NCBI RefSeq assembly: GCF_900167975.1 | Contig: NZ_FUZU01000002.1 | Location: 69,501 to 133,500, forward strand | Source: Ohtaekwangia koreensis | Lineage (GTDB): Bacteria > Bacteroidota > Bacteroidia > Cytophagales > Cyclobacteriaceae | Reading direction: 5' to 3' | DNA length: 64,000 nt | Shown: positions 18,618-27,806 of the stretch, one piece after another | How the letters are laid out: each line of letters begins with the position of its first letter | How positions within the stretch are numbered: the stretch's first letter is position 1 | The notes under the pieces: generated by a model | Told to the model about the DNA's origin: nothing | Database searches by the model: none | What the model saw: only the letters and a program-made list of their open reading frames with translations | Made by a program: the position numbers and the translations under genes

Positions 18618-20381
18618 TTAAAATGCTTTACGCACGGATGCTGCTACATATGCATGCCGATTTTTTGCTTCTGGCACTAATGCCATTTCGTGTTTCAGCA
18701 ATTCATTCTCACGTTCCAGTTCGATCTGGCGTCTGCGCATCTGCTCCTGCGTTGCCTGAAGTTCTTCCTGGTTCTGACGAAGTTCTTCTTCCTGTGCTTT
18801 AAGTTCTTCGGACATCTGCTGGCTTTGTGTCAGTAAACGTTTCGTGCGTTCATTAACCTGTACCGTTGAAATTGTGCTCGCTATACTTTCTGCTACTTTT
18901 TCTACAAACTGTATTTCGTGCTTCTGTAGTTTATTGAACGATGCCATTTCAATAACACCAAATACTTCATCATTGTGAATCAGCGGAACGATCAGGATTG
19001 TTTCCGGTAGTGCTTCACCCAAACCAGATGTAATGGTGATATAATTTTTAGGAATTGATGACAGATGTATAGTTGCTTTCTCCAATACAGATTGTCCTAC
19101 AAGGCCATCGCCCAAACCAATTTTCCGGTTTATCATTTTCTTCCGGTCGTATGCGTATGTTGCCATTTGTTCCAAACACGTATCTTCCGGTTTGTCACCT
19201 TCCACCATTAGGAACAGCGCACCCTGATTTGCTTTTATATACTTAATAAGCATCTTTACTATATCATGACAAAGCTCAGTTGTGTCTGATGTATTTCTGC
19301 GCAATACATCACCGATATGTGCCATCCCTTCATTTGCCCAGTCACGGATATTTTTTTCATCCGTTGCCTTCTTGAGGTTGTTACGCATATCAAGCAACTC
19401 ATTACCGAGTATATCGGATTCACTTAAAGGCTGGAAAGATTGTGTGAGATTGCCCTGTCCTATTTCCTTCGCGAAAGAGGTATAGGACCGTAAGCCATTT
19501 ACAAGGAGGTTAAGTGACTCGGTCATCGCGCCTACTTCATCTCTACGTGTTGTGGTGGCCTCTTCAGTTTGCTCACCTCGTGCAAGCTGTTTCAGTTTTT
19601 CCTTGATGGTTATAATGGCTTGTGTAAGCCGGTTGCTGAAATAAAACGAAATAGACAGCCCGGTGATCAATACGAAAATTGTTATACCGACTATCACTAA
19701 TACTACCTGTCCAATTTGTTTAGTAACTTCTTCCTGCTTTAACGCTACTAACTGATCAATCTGGTCTGTGTAAAATCCGGTAGAAATGATCCAACCTAAT
19801 GGTGCAAATAACCTTGAGTATGATAACTTGTTTTCAACTTCTTCTGTACCAGGTTTCTTCATAGTATACTCTACATATCCTTCGCCTTTTGCATTACACA
19901 ACTCCGCACGAAGCTGGTATATATTTTTACCGGTATATTTTTCTACGTTATACTTTGCGTCACTCAATGAAACACCGGCCAGGTTTTTCTTCTCAGCATG
20001 CATTAACATGGTAGGATATGGTACCTTATTGTCAGTCACCCAAAAGTATCCCTCACCTTTGTCGAACCTGATCTGCGAAAGCATTACCAGAGTTTTATTA
20101 AGTGTATTTTTTCTCAGAGCTTCTGATGACACAGTGGTGTCTTTTGATATGGCTGTAACGGAATCAGAAAGTTGTTTATAGTTTACTTCAACTATACCAT
20201 ATCCTATGTCGGTGATATGCTTTACGTATAGTTTCAGTTTATTCATCTCCTCCAAACGGTAAGATTCAATGTCCGCTGTAGCTTTCGACTTGATCTTATA
20301 AATCGCCACAGAGCTTATCAACACCGAGGGTATTAATAAGGAAAGGCTGATCAGTAGCGTGATTTGTTGTTTGAGTTTCAT
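18618..20381 (-). CDS. Cache-HAMP-GAF signalling protein without a recognised output domain
   Basis: Starting at the ATG at 20381 (MKLKQQITLLISLSLLI) the product has 587 residues. Helix 1 (about 5-27) leads into a periplasmic single-Cache domain (about 30-210, with GEGYFWVTDN and GWIISTGFYTDQID), helix 2 (about 225-250), a HAMP domain, a linker, a GAF domain (about 360-500) and a C-terminal Glu/Gln-rich coiled coil (QAQEEELRQNQEELQA-like). Related proteins normally continue into a histidine kinase, cyclase or methyl-accepting domain, but here the sequence stops after the coiled coil. It may hand its signal to a partner through the coil (inference). The porin gene follows 12 nt downstream. Confidence 0.75.
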   Translation of the reverse strand: MKLKQQITLLISLSLLIPSVLISSVAIYKIKSKATADIESYRLEEMNKLKLYVKHITDIGYGIVEVNYKQLSDSVTAISKDTTVSSEALRKNTLNKTLVMLSQIRFDKGEGYFWVTDNKVPYPTMLMHAEKKNLAGVSLSDAKYNVEKYTGKNIYQLRAELCNAKGEGYVEYTMKKPGTEEVENKLSYSRLFAPLGWIISTGFYTDQIDQLVALKQEEVTKQIGQVVLVIVGITIFVLITGLSISFYFSNRLTQAIITIKEKLKQLARGEQTEEATTTRRDEVGAMTESLNLLVNGLRSYTSFAKEIGQGNLTQSFQPLSESDILGNELLDMRNNLKKATDEKNIRDWANEGMAHIGDVLRRNTSDTTELCHDIVKMLIKYIKANQGALFLMVEGDKPEDTCLEQMATYAYDRKKMINRKIGLGDGLVGQSVLEKATIHLSSIPKNYITITSGLGEALPETILIVPLIHNDEVFGVIEMASFNKLQKHEIQFVEKVAESIASTISTVQVNERTKRLLTQSQQMSEELKAQEEELRQNQEELQATQEQMRRRQIELERENELLKHEMALVPEAKNRHAYVAASVRKAF

Positions 20382-20497
20382 GATCAATGGGGTATAACGA
20401 TACAAGGTTACTATTCGCAACGAAGTAATCTGATCATGAATGAGCAAGTGGCGACTGTTTTGAGTAAGTGGATCAGTATTTACTGTCCTAAAACAAA

Positions 20498-20521
20498 AAA
20501 AGCCTTTATAAAAAGGCTTTT
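20498..20521 (-). terminator. Terminator of the leftward FtsX permease gene
   Basis: AAAAGCCTTT (20498-20507) and AAAGGCTTTT (20512-20521) form a 10-bp stem with a 4-nt loop. Read leftward it is followed by TTTTTTGTTTT. It lies 22 nt past the permease stop codon. Confidence 0.85.
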
Positions 20522-20542
20522 CATACATGGCGGTACGTACAC

Positions 20543-22951
20543 TTATTCGGAGCGCAATGAATTTACGGGATTAACGGTTGCAGCCCGTAATGATTTATAT
20601 CCTACAGTAAGAATGGCTATAAGCAGTGTAATGCCAAATGTGAGCACGAAAACCTGGGGACCCACTTCGATTTTATAGGCAAACTCATCTAAAAACTTAC
20701 CCATCAGGAACCAGCCGGCCGGGGCCGCTAGCATAAACCCGAGTAGAATGAGCTTCGCATATTCTTTGGAGAACATCATGACGATGCTTTCTACGGAAGC
20801 TCCCAACACTTTACGAACACCGATTTCTTTCGTCTTTTGATTGGCCATAAACGTTGCCAGTCCAAACAAGCCAAGGCATCCTATAAATATAGCCATGGAA
20901 GTAAATATACTCAGCAGTATAGACATGCGTTGTTCGCCTTCATAGAAATTGCGAATGTTCTCATCAAGGAATTCATATTCAAATAAATGTTCCGGATACG
21001 CTGCCTCCCATTTTGTTTTGAGCTGACTAATCACGCCTTGCGCCTGCTTCACGTTTACCTTTAGCGCCAGGTGTTCATATCCGCGAATGCGATTGAACAG
21101 TACCGTTGCTTCTATTGGAGAATGCAGTGACACGGTATGAAAATCTTTAACAACTCCTACCACGGGATATTCTTTACTCCACACACGAATAACTTTACCT
21201 ACTATATCAGCTGCATTATCAAAGCCTGCAATATGTGCCAGCTTTTCATTTACTATAAACCCGGTTGCTGTATCAAGGTCTTGTACGTTCTGCCCGGTTA
21301 ATAATTCGAGCTCAAATAATTTCAGGTAGTTACCATCAATTTGTTTTACCTGTGTTCCATGTGATTCATCACTTCCCTGTAACTTGAAGTTAGTACCCGA
21401 TACATGACCCGAGGATGGAGGATCATTGGCAAGACTGGCCATTTCTACTCCCGGTATATTTTCCATCTCATCGCGTAACGTTCTCATCTTACTCCCGCCT
21501 TCCTCTATACCGGCTGGCTGTTCTTGCTCCGGTATAGGTACAATGAGTATACCGTCTTTTGCAAAGCCAAGATCTTTATCCTGGTAATAATTCATCTGGC
21601 TTACAATTACGATCGTACCAATGATGAGCAATTGCGATATAAAAAATTGCATCACTACCAGGCCTCTTCGTAACATATAGCCTGAAGAATTTTTATTGCT
21701 GATGAGATTCTTTAAAGCTTGTGCCGGTTTAAATCCTGACACAACAAATGCAGGATATAGGCCCGACATTAATGATACTATAACGGTAACGCAAATGATG
21801 AATAGCCAGAGGCTGGTGTCACTCGTAAAATTAAGTGCAAGCTCCATTTCCATAAACGGATTGATGAATGCCAACGCAAGTTGTGTTAACCCAAGCGAAA
21901 GCAGCATCGCGAGTGTTGTAACCAGCGTAGTCTCTCCTAAAAACTGGCCAACCAATTGCATCCTCGTACTTCCTAATGATTTACGAACACCTACTTCTTT
22001 CGAGCGCTTTATAGCTTCTGCTGTGGAAAGGTTTACGAAATTTATACATGCCGTAAGTATAAGTATCAATCCTATAATACTGAAAGCCGTTAATGAGGTA
22101 CGCGAAACTGTGCTATAAGAATATGTATCGAATCGTTCATCGAAATGCATTTCTGTAAGTGGCTGCACCATGAATTCTGTTTTGTCAGGATCATCGGCTC
22201 CTAAATACTTCTTAGAAAAGGCAGGTAGTCTTTGCTCAATTTTGGCAATCTGTTCACGCTCCTTCAACAAGATATAGCATTGCTCACCACTCCATATACT
22301 TTTCCATCCGGCTTCTTCACGTTCTTTCTTTATGGTGCTATAGGACAGGAATAAATTAAAAGGGAAGTCGGTGTTAGGCGGAGCATTTTCCATCATGGCA
22401 GTAACGCGATACTCCTGATCATTGAATTTCAATACTTCACCTATAGCATCTTCCTTACCAAAATATTTTTTTGCCAGCTGCGTTGATATGATCGCTTCGT
22501 TTGGTTCATCTATACCCTTGATTGCATCTCCGGAAAGAATTGCACGATCGAAGATCTTAAAATAGCCAGGTTCTGTAAAAGCAATCTTATTTTCCTCCTG
22601 GAATTTTTTCAACTCTCCGTTTTTCTGTGGTATCGTTACGAGACTACTTGAACCCTCCGATATAAATACAACTTCTTCGGCTTCCGGAAAATCGGTGCGA
22701 AACGCCTCGGGCAAAACCGTTGGAACCCCGGCTTGATACTCGGTGCCATTATTTCCAACAGATTTGTTAACCACACGATAAATGCGATCACGCTTCGATT
22801 GAAATATATCATAACTGCTCATGTATGCTACCATGAGAAACAGCACGAGGCTACATGCAATGCCAAGGGTTAAACCCGACAGATTAATAATCGAAATACC
22901 TTTTGAACGGAGCAGGTTACGAAAGGCGGTTTTGAAATAATTTTTTAGCAT
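20543..22951 (-). CDS. MacB/FtsX-type ABC transporter permease (800-residue form)
   Basis: This 802-residue protein starts MLKNYFKTAFRNLLRSKG, the standard opening of the Bacteroidota duplicated FtsX permeases. One helix (about 20-42) precedes a periplasmic MacB_PCD domain (to about 270). The first FtsX block follows (about 285-420, with RSKEVGVRKSLGS), then a second helix-PCD unit (430-670) and the second FtsX block (680-802, with KTKEIGVRKVLGAS, ending NPVNSLRSE). Such permeases work with a separate ATP-binding subunit in efflux of peptides, antibiotics or lipoproteins; none is encoded next to it. The paralogue at 38433-40880 has the same layout. The substrate is unknown. Confidence 0.85.
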   Translation of the reverse strand: MLKNYFKTAFRNLLRSKGISIINLSGLTLGIACSLVLFLMVAYMSSYDIFQSKRDRIYRVVNKSVGNNGTEYQAGVPTVLPEAFRTDFPEAEEVVFISEGSSSLVTIPQKNGELKKFQEENKIAFTEPGYFKIFDRAILSGDAIKGIDEPNEAIISTQLAKKYFGKEDAIGEVLKFNDQEYRVTAMMENAPPNTDFPFNLFLSYSTIKKEREEAGWKSIWSGEQCYILLKEREQIAKIEQRLPAFSKKYLGADDPDKTEFMVQPLTEMHFDERFDTYSYSTVSRTSLTAFSIIGLILILTACINFVNLSTAEAIKRSKEVGVRKSLGSTRMQLVGQFLGETTLVTTLAMLLSLGLTQLALAFINPFMEMELALNFTSDTSLWLFIICVTVIVSLMSGLYPAFVVSGFKPAQALKNLISNKNSSGYMLRRGLVVMQFFISQLLIIGTIVIVSQMNYYQDKDLGFAKDGILIVPIPEQEQPAGIEEGGSKMRTLRDEMENIPGVEMASLANDPPSSGHVSGTNFKLQGSDESHGTQVKQIDGNYLKLFELELLTGQNVQDLDTATGFIVNEKLAHIAGFDNAADIVGKVIRVWSKEYPVVGVVKDFHTVSLHSPIEATVLFNRIRGYEHLALKVNVKQAQGVISQLKTKWEAAYPEHLFEYEFLDENIRNFYEGEQRMSILLSIFTSMAIFIGCLGLFGLATFMANQKTKEIGVRKVLGASVESIVMMFSKEYAKLILLGFMLAAPAGWFLMGKFLDEFAYKIEVGPQVFVLTFGITLLIAILTVGYKSLRAATVNPVNSLRSE

Positions 22952-23133
22952 AAGTGAAAAGATTCGGTCACCTCTATCGCAACATCATGCCACACTCGCG
23001 ATCATTGAAAACACCTGTAATATTACGGTTTACGCAATTTTGCTTTGTTCAAATGTGTTCGGCTGCGTCCGGCTACGGACAAAAAAAGGGCAGCAGGAAC
23101 CTTCCCAGCTTACCGGTAGTTTGAAAAGTATAT

Positions 23134-23141
23134 TAACTTTG
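23134..23141 (+). promoter_or_regulatory. -7 promoter element directly before the Cys-rich mini-gene
   Basis: TAACTTTG is a perfect TAnnTTTG. The ATG begins 5 nt after it, so transcription from this box would start at or near the start codon and give a leaderless message. Confidence 0.55.
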
Positions 23142-23145
23142 CTGC

Positions 23146-23316
23146 ATGATCCAGAGCCTGATCGTTGGTTTTATTTTTCTCCTCGCGGTAGTTTACGTGG
23201 GCAGGCTGATCTATAAAAATTTTCAATCTAAATCAGTGTGTGAATCCGGATGTGGAAAATGTGGCGCAGTGGATTTCAATAAGATTGAAAAGCAACTTCG
23301 CGAAAAAGGACTTTAA
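23146..23316 (+). CDS. FeoB-associated-type Cys-rich small membrane protein
   Basis: This 56-residue protein has one N-terminal helix (residues 3-22, SLIVGFIFLLAVVYVGRLIY), a short basic linker and a cysteine cluster CESGCGKCG at 32-40, then a polar tail. The pattern fits the FeoB-associated Cys-rich membrane proteins, which are thought to aid iron uptake or handling. No feoB or feoA lies in this window, so the role is open. It begins 5 nt after a perfect promoter box and ends 1 nt from the convergent radical SAM gene. Small size limits certainty. Confidence 0.65.
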   Translation: MIQSLIVGFIFLLAVVYVGRLIYKNFQSKSVCESGCGKCGAVDFNKIEKQLREKGL

Positions 23317-23317
23317 T

Positions 23318-24340
23318 CTAAGCCCACACTTTAGTTCCTTCCGTACAATTCTTACAGATTTCAATTTCACTTCTTGACCGAAGCAACGAAGCCCTGAACT
23401 GATTATACTCTTCTCCATTCCAGACTTCGCTGAATGATTTTTTGGTGAGATCTCCCAGCACGTAATGCGCGTCTTTGTCGAAGCAACATGGCACTACTTT
23501 GCCATCCCATGTGATCACACAACTGTGCCACATCTTCCAGCAATGATTGTCTAAACTATTCTTTATAGTATAGGAGCCGTCCTTCGTTTTGCGATAGCGC
23601 GAATATTGATCCTGCGTAGGAATAAGATCAGAACCATTTTCATAATCATAGATCTGTGCTGTCTTTAATACAACCTGATCAACGCCAATTTGCTCTGCCA
23701 GAGAATATACTTCAGGGATCTGATGTTCATTTGGTTTTACTACGAGAAATTGAAAGATAACGTGTGGCGTTTTCGATTTAAGTTTTTTCTTCCATGCCAC
23801 TATATTTCGTGCGCCTTCCATTACTTTATCAAGACTGCCGCCTACGCGATACGATTGATAGGTGTCTTGTGTCGTGCCGTCAATAGAAATTATCAGGCGA
23901 TCCAAACCTGACTCAACAGTAAGTCTGGCATTTTCATCTTTCAGGTAATGTGCGTTAGTAGAAGTGGCGGTATATATATTCTTGTTGGAAGCATACTGCA
24001 CCATATCTAAAAATTGAGGATGCAGATAAGGTTCGCCTTGAAAATAAAACGTCAGGTAACTCAGGGTTGGCGCCAGCTGATCGATGACACGTTGAAATAA
24101 AGGTTGCTCCAGCATGCCCGTTGCACGTGTAAAAGATCGTAAACCACTGGGGCATTCCGGACATCGGAGGTTACACGATGTTGTCGGCTCAAACGAAATG
24201 CTGATGGGCAATCCTTTCATCGCAGGCATACCCGCGATGCGCGAGCGATGATAACTTGAAAAGATCTGTGCTGCATTCCAGGCGCGTTGTGCCGTTAACC
24301 CGGAAGCAAAATTCAACTGATCTTTCCACGCGCGCATCAT
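23318..24340 (-). CDS. Radical SAM protein with SPASM domain
   Basis: The 340-residue protein has the radical SAM [4Fe-4S] motif CNLRCPEC (about residues 57-64), followed by the TIM-barrel motifs YFQGEPYLHP and ISIDG. A C-terminal SPASM region has HSCVITWDGKVVPCCFD and CKNCTEG, which bind auxiliary clusters. SPASM enzymes modify peptides, proteins or small molecules through a 5'-deoxyadenosyl radical. No precursor peptide gene was recognised beside it, so maturation of a ribosomal peptide is not supported. It is divergent from the DUF4105 gene, and its ATG (24340) sits inside that gene's upstream region. Substrate unknown. Confidence 0.82.
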   Translation of the reverse strand: MMRAWKDQLNFASGLTAQRAWNAAQIFSSYHRSRIAGMPAMKGLPISISFEPTTSCNLRCPECPSGLRSFTRATGMLEQPLFQRVIDQLAPTLSYLTFYFQGEPYLHPQFLDMVQYASNKNIYTATSTNAHYLKDENARLTVESGLDRLIISIDGTTQDTYQSYRVGGSLDKVMEGARNIVAWKKKLKSKTPHVIFQFLVVKPNEHQIPEVYSLAEQIGVDQVVLKTAQIYDYENGSDLIPTQDQYSRYRKTKDGSYTIKNSLDNHCWKMWHSCVITWDGKVVPCCFDKDAHYVLGDLTKKSFSEVWNGEEYNQFRASLLRSRSEIEICKNCTEGTKVWA

Positions 24341-24413
24341 GCTGCAAGATACTCGCGAAAAGTATCGGTTGGATTATCGTAATGTGGTTATCTTTCGAAA
24401 TTCATTCGTACTT

Positions 24414-25577
24414 ATGAAAAAACTTCTGTTTTTACTCTTTTGTATTTCCTTCGCGGGATATTCACAGCCCGTTAAGCTTTCGGAGGAGGCCACTATTTCG
24501 GTGATCACCTGTGGGCCGTGGCAGGGCGAATTGTACTCCGCGTTCGGGCACAGTGCTTTTCGCGTATACGATCCTGCACAGGATATAGATGATGCGTATA
24601 ACTACGGTGTATTCAACTTCGACCAGCCTAATTTTTATTTGAATTTTACGCGAGGTTTTATGTACTACCAGTTGGGTGTATATGATTACAAGCGTTTCCG
24701 CGATGTATATATTTACCATAATCGCTATATCCACGAACAAGTACTAAATCTTACACAGACACAAAAACAAAAGATGTATGAGTTTCTGCAGTGGAACGCG
24801 CTTCCGGAAAACGAAAATTATCGCTACAATTATTTCTACGACAACTGTGCCACCAAAATGCCCGGAGTGCTACGCCTTACGTTTGGTGACAGCGTAGTAT
24901 TTGACGGGTCGTATATCAAAACCGATTACAGCATTCGCGAGCTTACAGATTTATACCTGGAGAACCAACCTTGGGGCGACCTCGGTATAGATATAGGATT
25001 AGGATCGGAGATCGATAAGAAAGCAACTCCGTATGAGTATATGTTTTTGCCTGATTATGTTGAGTCGGGACTTGACCATGCCACTATAAAACAAAATGGA
25101 GTTTTTGTTCCGCTGGTAAAGGAAAAACGAATTGTGTATGAAGAACGCGCGGAGGATGCTCCAAAAGGATTACCGCATCCGCTCTATATTTTCAGTTTCA
25201 TCGCACTGATAGCAGGTATACTTACTTACCGCGATTGGAAGAAGAAAAAACTATCTACCTGGTTTGATGCTATAATTTTTATTGTTACCGGCTTGGTTGG
25301 CGTGATGCTCTCATTTTTGTGGTTCGGAACAGATCACAACTCAGCCTATAACTATAATCTCTTATGGGCCTTGCCAACAAATCTTATTGTGCCGATTGCT
25401 TTTATCCGTCAGCCGGCATGGCTTAAGAAATATTTTCTGGTGGTGGCAGTCATTGCTGTGCTCACATTGCTCTTATGGCCTATGCTTCCGCAAAAACTAA
25501 ATATAGCACTGGCACCAATCGTAATCACCATTGCCTTGCGTGGATTTATACAATATAAATTAAGGAAAGCTTCTTAG
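24414..25577 (+). CDS. DUF4105 (Lnb N-terminal periplasmic domain-like) membrane protein
   Basis: From the ATG at 24414 the protein has 387 residues. A signal peptide (MKKLLFLLFCISFAGYSQ) is followed by a periplasmic domain with the DUF4105 motifs TCGPWQGELYSAFGHSAFR, DDAYNYGVFNF and NYFYDNCATK, whose conserved Cys/His pattern recalls a thiol-peptidase-like fold. Four or five membrane helices make up residues about 250-385. Pfam links this domain to the N-terminal part of lacto-N-biosidase, but it is not itself a known glycosidase. I prefer the ATG at 24414 because it puts the signal peptide at the N-terminus. A TATCTTTC box (24389-24396) may be its promoter. Confidence 0.75.
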   Translation: MKKLLFLLFCISFAGYSQPVKLSEEATISVITCGPWQGELYSAFGHSAFRVYDPAQDIDDAYNYGVFNFDQPNFYLNFTRGFMYYQLGVYDYKRFRDVYIYHNRYIHEQVLNLTQTQKQKMYEFLQWNALPENENYRYNYFYDNCATKMPGVLRLTFGDSVVFDGSYIKTDYSIRELTDLYLENQPWGDLGIDIGLGSEIDKKATPYEYMFLPDYVESGLDHATIKQNGVFVPLVKEKRIVYEERAEDAPKGLPHPLYIFSFIALIAGILTYRDWKKKKLSTWFDAIIFIVTGLVGVMLSFLWFGTDHNSAYNYNLLWALPTNLIVPIAFIRQPAWLKKYFLVVAVIAVLTLLLWPMLPQKLNIALAPIVITIALRGFIQYKLRKAS

Positions 25578-25662
25578 AATTCTGTTACACTAGTTTGCGA
25601 TTCAGCGCCTGTAGTAACAAAATGAGCAGGAGGTGTCACTATAAAGCCTGAGACTTCATTAA

Positions 25663-25695
25663 AGCACTGCAGGTTGTTCATAGACCTGCAGTGCT
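25663..25695. terminator. Inverted repeat downstream of lpdA
   Basis: AGCACTGCAGGT (25663-25674) and ACCTGCAGTGCT (25684-25695) form a perfect 12-bp stem with a 9-nt loop between two convergent stop codons. The flanking T-tracts are weak on both strands, so it may act as a bidirectional terminator or only as an mRNA end-protecting hairpin. Confidence 0.65.
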
Positions 25696-25711
25696 CTTGA
25701 TTATTCTGATA

Positions 25712-27112
25712 CTATATATGTATCGGTCTGTTGGCGGTTGCTGCGAGGCAAGCTTCTTTCACCGCTTCCATATAGGTTGGATGGGCGTGTGACATACGTG
25801 CTACATCTTCAGCTGATGCGCGGAATTCCATAGCCGTTACTCCGGCGGCAATCATATCAGCCGCACGCGCTCCTATAATATGAATGCCTAATATTTCATC
25901 AGTCTGCTTATCGGCCAGAACTTTTACAAGTCCATCTGTATCCATGCTGGCACGTGCACGGCCTAAAGCTTTATACGGGAAGCTTCCTGTTTTATAGGCC
26001 CTCCCTGACTGCTTCAATTGTTCTTCAGTATAGCCAACGCTGGCGACCTCTGGCCATGTATATACCACACCGGGTATCAACAGATAATTAACATGTGGTT
26101 TTTGTCCGGCCATTTGCTCAGCTACATATACACCTTCTTCTTCCGCTTTGTGCGCCAGCATAGCTCCGCGTACCACATCGCCTATAGCGTAGACATTATC
26201 AACTTTAGTTTTCAGGTGATCGTCAACCGGGATCTGACCTTTAACCGTTTCAATTCCTATTTTATCAAGACCAAGCCCATCGGTATACGGTCTGCGTCCT
26301 ATACTTACCAGACAATAATCACCTTTCAGTTCAAGGGCATTACCACCATTCTTAGGTTCCGCCTTTACCACAACTTCATTGCCTGTATTTTCAACAGCAG
26401 TAACTTTGTGCCCCAGAAAAATGTCCATGCCGAGCTTTTTAGCAACACGGGATAACTCTTTTCCCATAGTACCATCCATCGTTGGAATCAGGCTGTCCAA
26501 AAATTCTACCACCGTTACTTTCGCGCCAATGCGCGCGTATACCGAGCCAAGCTCCATACCAATTACACCGCCACCAATAACAATAAGATGTTTAGGAACT
26601 TCTTTCAGTTCAAGCGCTTCCGTGCTGGATATAATTCTTTTCTTGTCGAACGCAGCAAAAGGAAGTGGTGTTGGCTTAGAGCCTGTTGCTATAATTACTT
26701 TATCGGTGGTAATGGTAGTTTCCTTTCCATCCTTCCCAGTAACCTTAATTGTATTTTTATCCACGAATGATCCAACACCAGTATGAACATCGATCTTGTT
26801 CTTCTTCATTAAGAAGGCTATACCATCTACATTGGACTTCACAACATCACTTTTCCGCTTGATCATTTGCCCTATATTCACTTTAGGAGCAGGTATATCT
26901 ATACCATGTTCAGCAAAGTGTTCCTTAGCATTGATGAAATGTTCAGAAGAATCCAATAGTGCTTTAGAAGGTATACATCCTACATTCAAACATGTTCCGC
27001 CTAACGTATCATATTTTTCCACGATAGCAGTTTTAAATCCAAGTTGGGCAGCGCGGATGGCTGCTACATATCCTCCAGGGCCGGAGCCGATAACAATGAC
27101 GTTGTATTGCAT
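25712..27112 (-). CDS. lpdA: Dihydrolipoyl dehydrogenase (E3)
   Basis: The 466-residue flavoprotein reoxidises dihydrolipoamide in 2-oxo acid dehydrogenase complexes with NAD+. It shows the FAD-binding GSGPGGYVAAIRA, the redox disulfide GGTCLNVGCIPSK, the NAD-binding GGGVIGMELGSVYARIG, the second FAD contact YAIGDVVRG and the C-terminal His-Glu pair in HAHPTYMEAVKE. It starts 10 nt after the outer-membrane-like gene and closes the operon that begins with sucA, so it is probably the E3 of 2-oxoglutarate dehydrogenase. All catalytic residues are present. Confidence 0.95.
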   Translation of the reverse strand: MQYNVIVIGSGPGGYVAAIRAAQLGFKTAIVEKYDTLGGTCLNVGCIPSKALLDSSEHFINAKEHFAEHGIDIPAPKVNIGQMIKRKSDVVKSNVDGIAFLMKKNKIDVHTGVGSFVDKNTIKVTGKDGKETTITTDKVIIATGSKPTPLPFAAFDKKRIISSTEALELKEVPKHLIVIGGGVIGMELGSVYARIGAKVTVVEFLDSLIPTMDGTMGKELSRVAKKLGMDIFLGHKVTAVENTGNEVVVKAEPKNGGNALELKGDYCLVSIGRRPYTDGLGLDKIGIETVKGQIPVDDHLKTKVDNVYAIGDVVRGAMLAHKAEEEGVYVAEQMAGQKPHVNYLLIPGVVYTWPEVASVGYTEEQLKQSGRAYKTGSFPYKALGRARASMDTDGLVKVLADKQTDEILGIHIIGARAADMIAAGVTAMEFRASAEDVARMSHAHPTYMEAVKEACLAATANRPIHI

Positions 27113-27122
27113 AAATCAATAT

Positions 27123-27806
27123 TTATAATTCTAAAAATTTATATACTAATCGAATGGAGATTCCTTCAGTTACGCGTCTGCTGTTAGGGATTCCATCTCT
27201 GTTCCCCCAGGCTTGTACATTTCCGACTCCGGGTACATAGTAAACAGGGAAATCTTTTTCGTCAGGATTGGTTACGATGTAATTAATCCTGACTTGGAAA
27301 TTTACAGAAATTCTATCGGATATCGGAAGCCAGTAATTGGGCTGCAGTTCTACGATGAAAAGTTTGTTACGTTGAGTTCGTACTTCAACGAGATCGCCAT
27401 AGTTATCGCCTTCAAATGTAATCGTTCCTTTCTCCGTGAAGTCAGAGTAAATAAGGCAGGCCTGCAAATTGAATTCATTAAACTTTTTCCTGCTTTTCAA
27501 CAGGAACTTTCCTACACCTAAACGGTAATAGCGTCCTGTGTTAGCATAAGCAACATTCGAGTATAGTTCGTCTTTCCGGATGTCGTTGAATCCAACAGCG
27601 AGATCAATGATTGTATGATCTTTGGTTTTATAGAGCAGAGAAGGTTCAAACACAAAGCCTCTGTTGAACGTAAGCGGAAATGTTCTGAGAACATCAACCC
27701 CGAAATATAGCCTCCGCGAATCATACGTTTGAGCATGTGTGACTGATACCAGTACAAACAAGATACATGAAAACGTCAATGACCTTTTATTCATTAATAT
27801 TAACAT
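27123..27806 (-). CDS. Outer-membrane-like protein, probably DUF6048 family
   Basis: The 227-residue protein has a signal peptide (LTFSCILFVLVSVTHAQ) and then alternating strands rich in aromatic residues (RRLYFGVDVLRTFPL, RYYRLGVGKFL, SIRLVYKFLEL at the end), as in small outer membrane barrels. I assign DUF6048 by recall of the family; function is unknown. It overlaps the end of the upstream lipoprotein gene by 20 nt if the ATG at 27806 is used, or by 8 nt from the ATG at 27794 (MNKRS). The overlap suggests translational coupling, and lpdA follows 10 nt later. Confidence 0.6.
   Translation of the reverse strand: MLILMNKRSLTFSCILFVLVSVTHAQTYDSRRLYFGVDVLRTFPLTFNRGFVFEPSLLYKTKDHTIIDLAVGFNDIRKDELYSNVAYANTGRYYRLGVGKFLLKSRKKFNEFNLQACLIYSDFTEKGTITFEGDNYGDLVEVRTQRNKLFIVELQPNYWLPISDRISVNFQVRINYIVTNPDEKDFPVYYVPGVGNVQAWGNRDGIPNSRRVTEGISIRLVYKFLEL

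Noticed and set aside
23318-24340. Ribosomal-peptide maturation locus around the SPASM radical SAM protein and the mini-gene
   Set aside because: The mini-protein has a membrane helix and a FeoB-associated-type Cys cluster rather than a precursor leader, and it is on the other strand with no transporter or peptidase partner.
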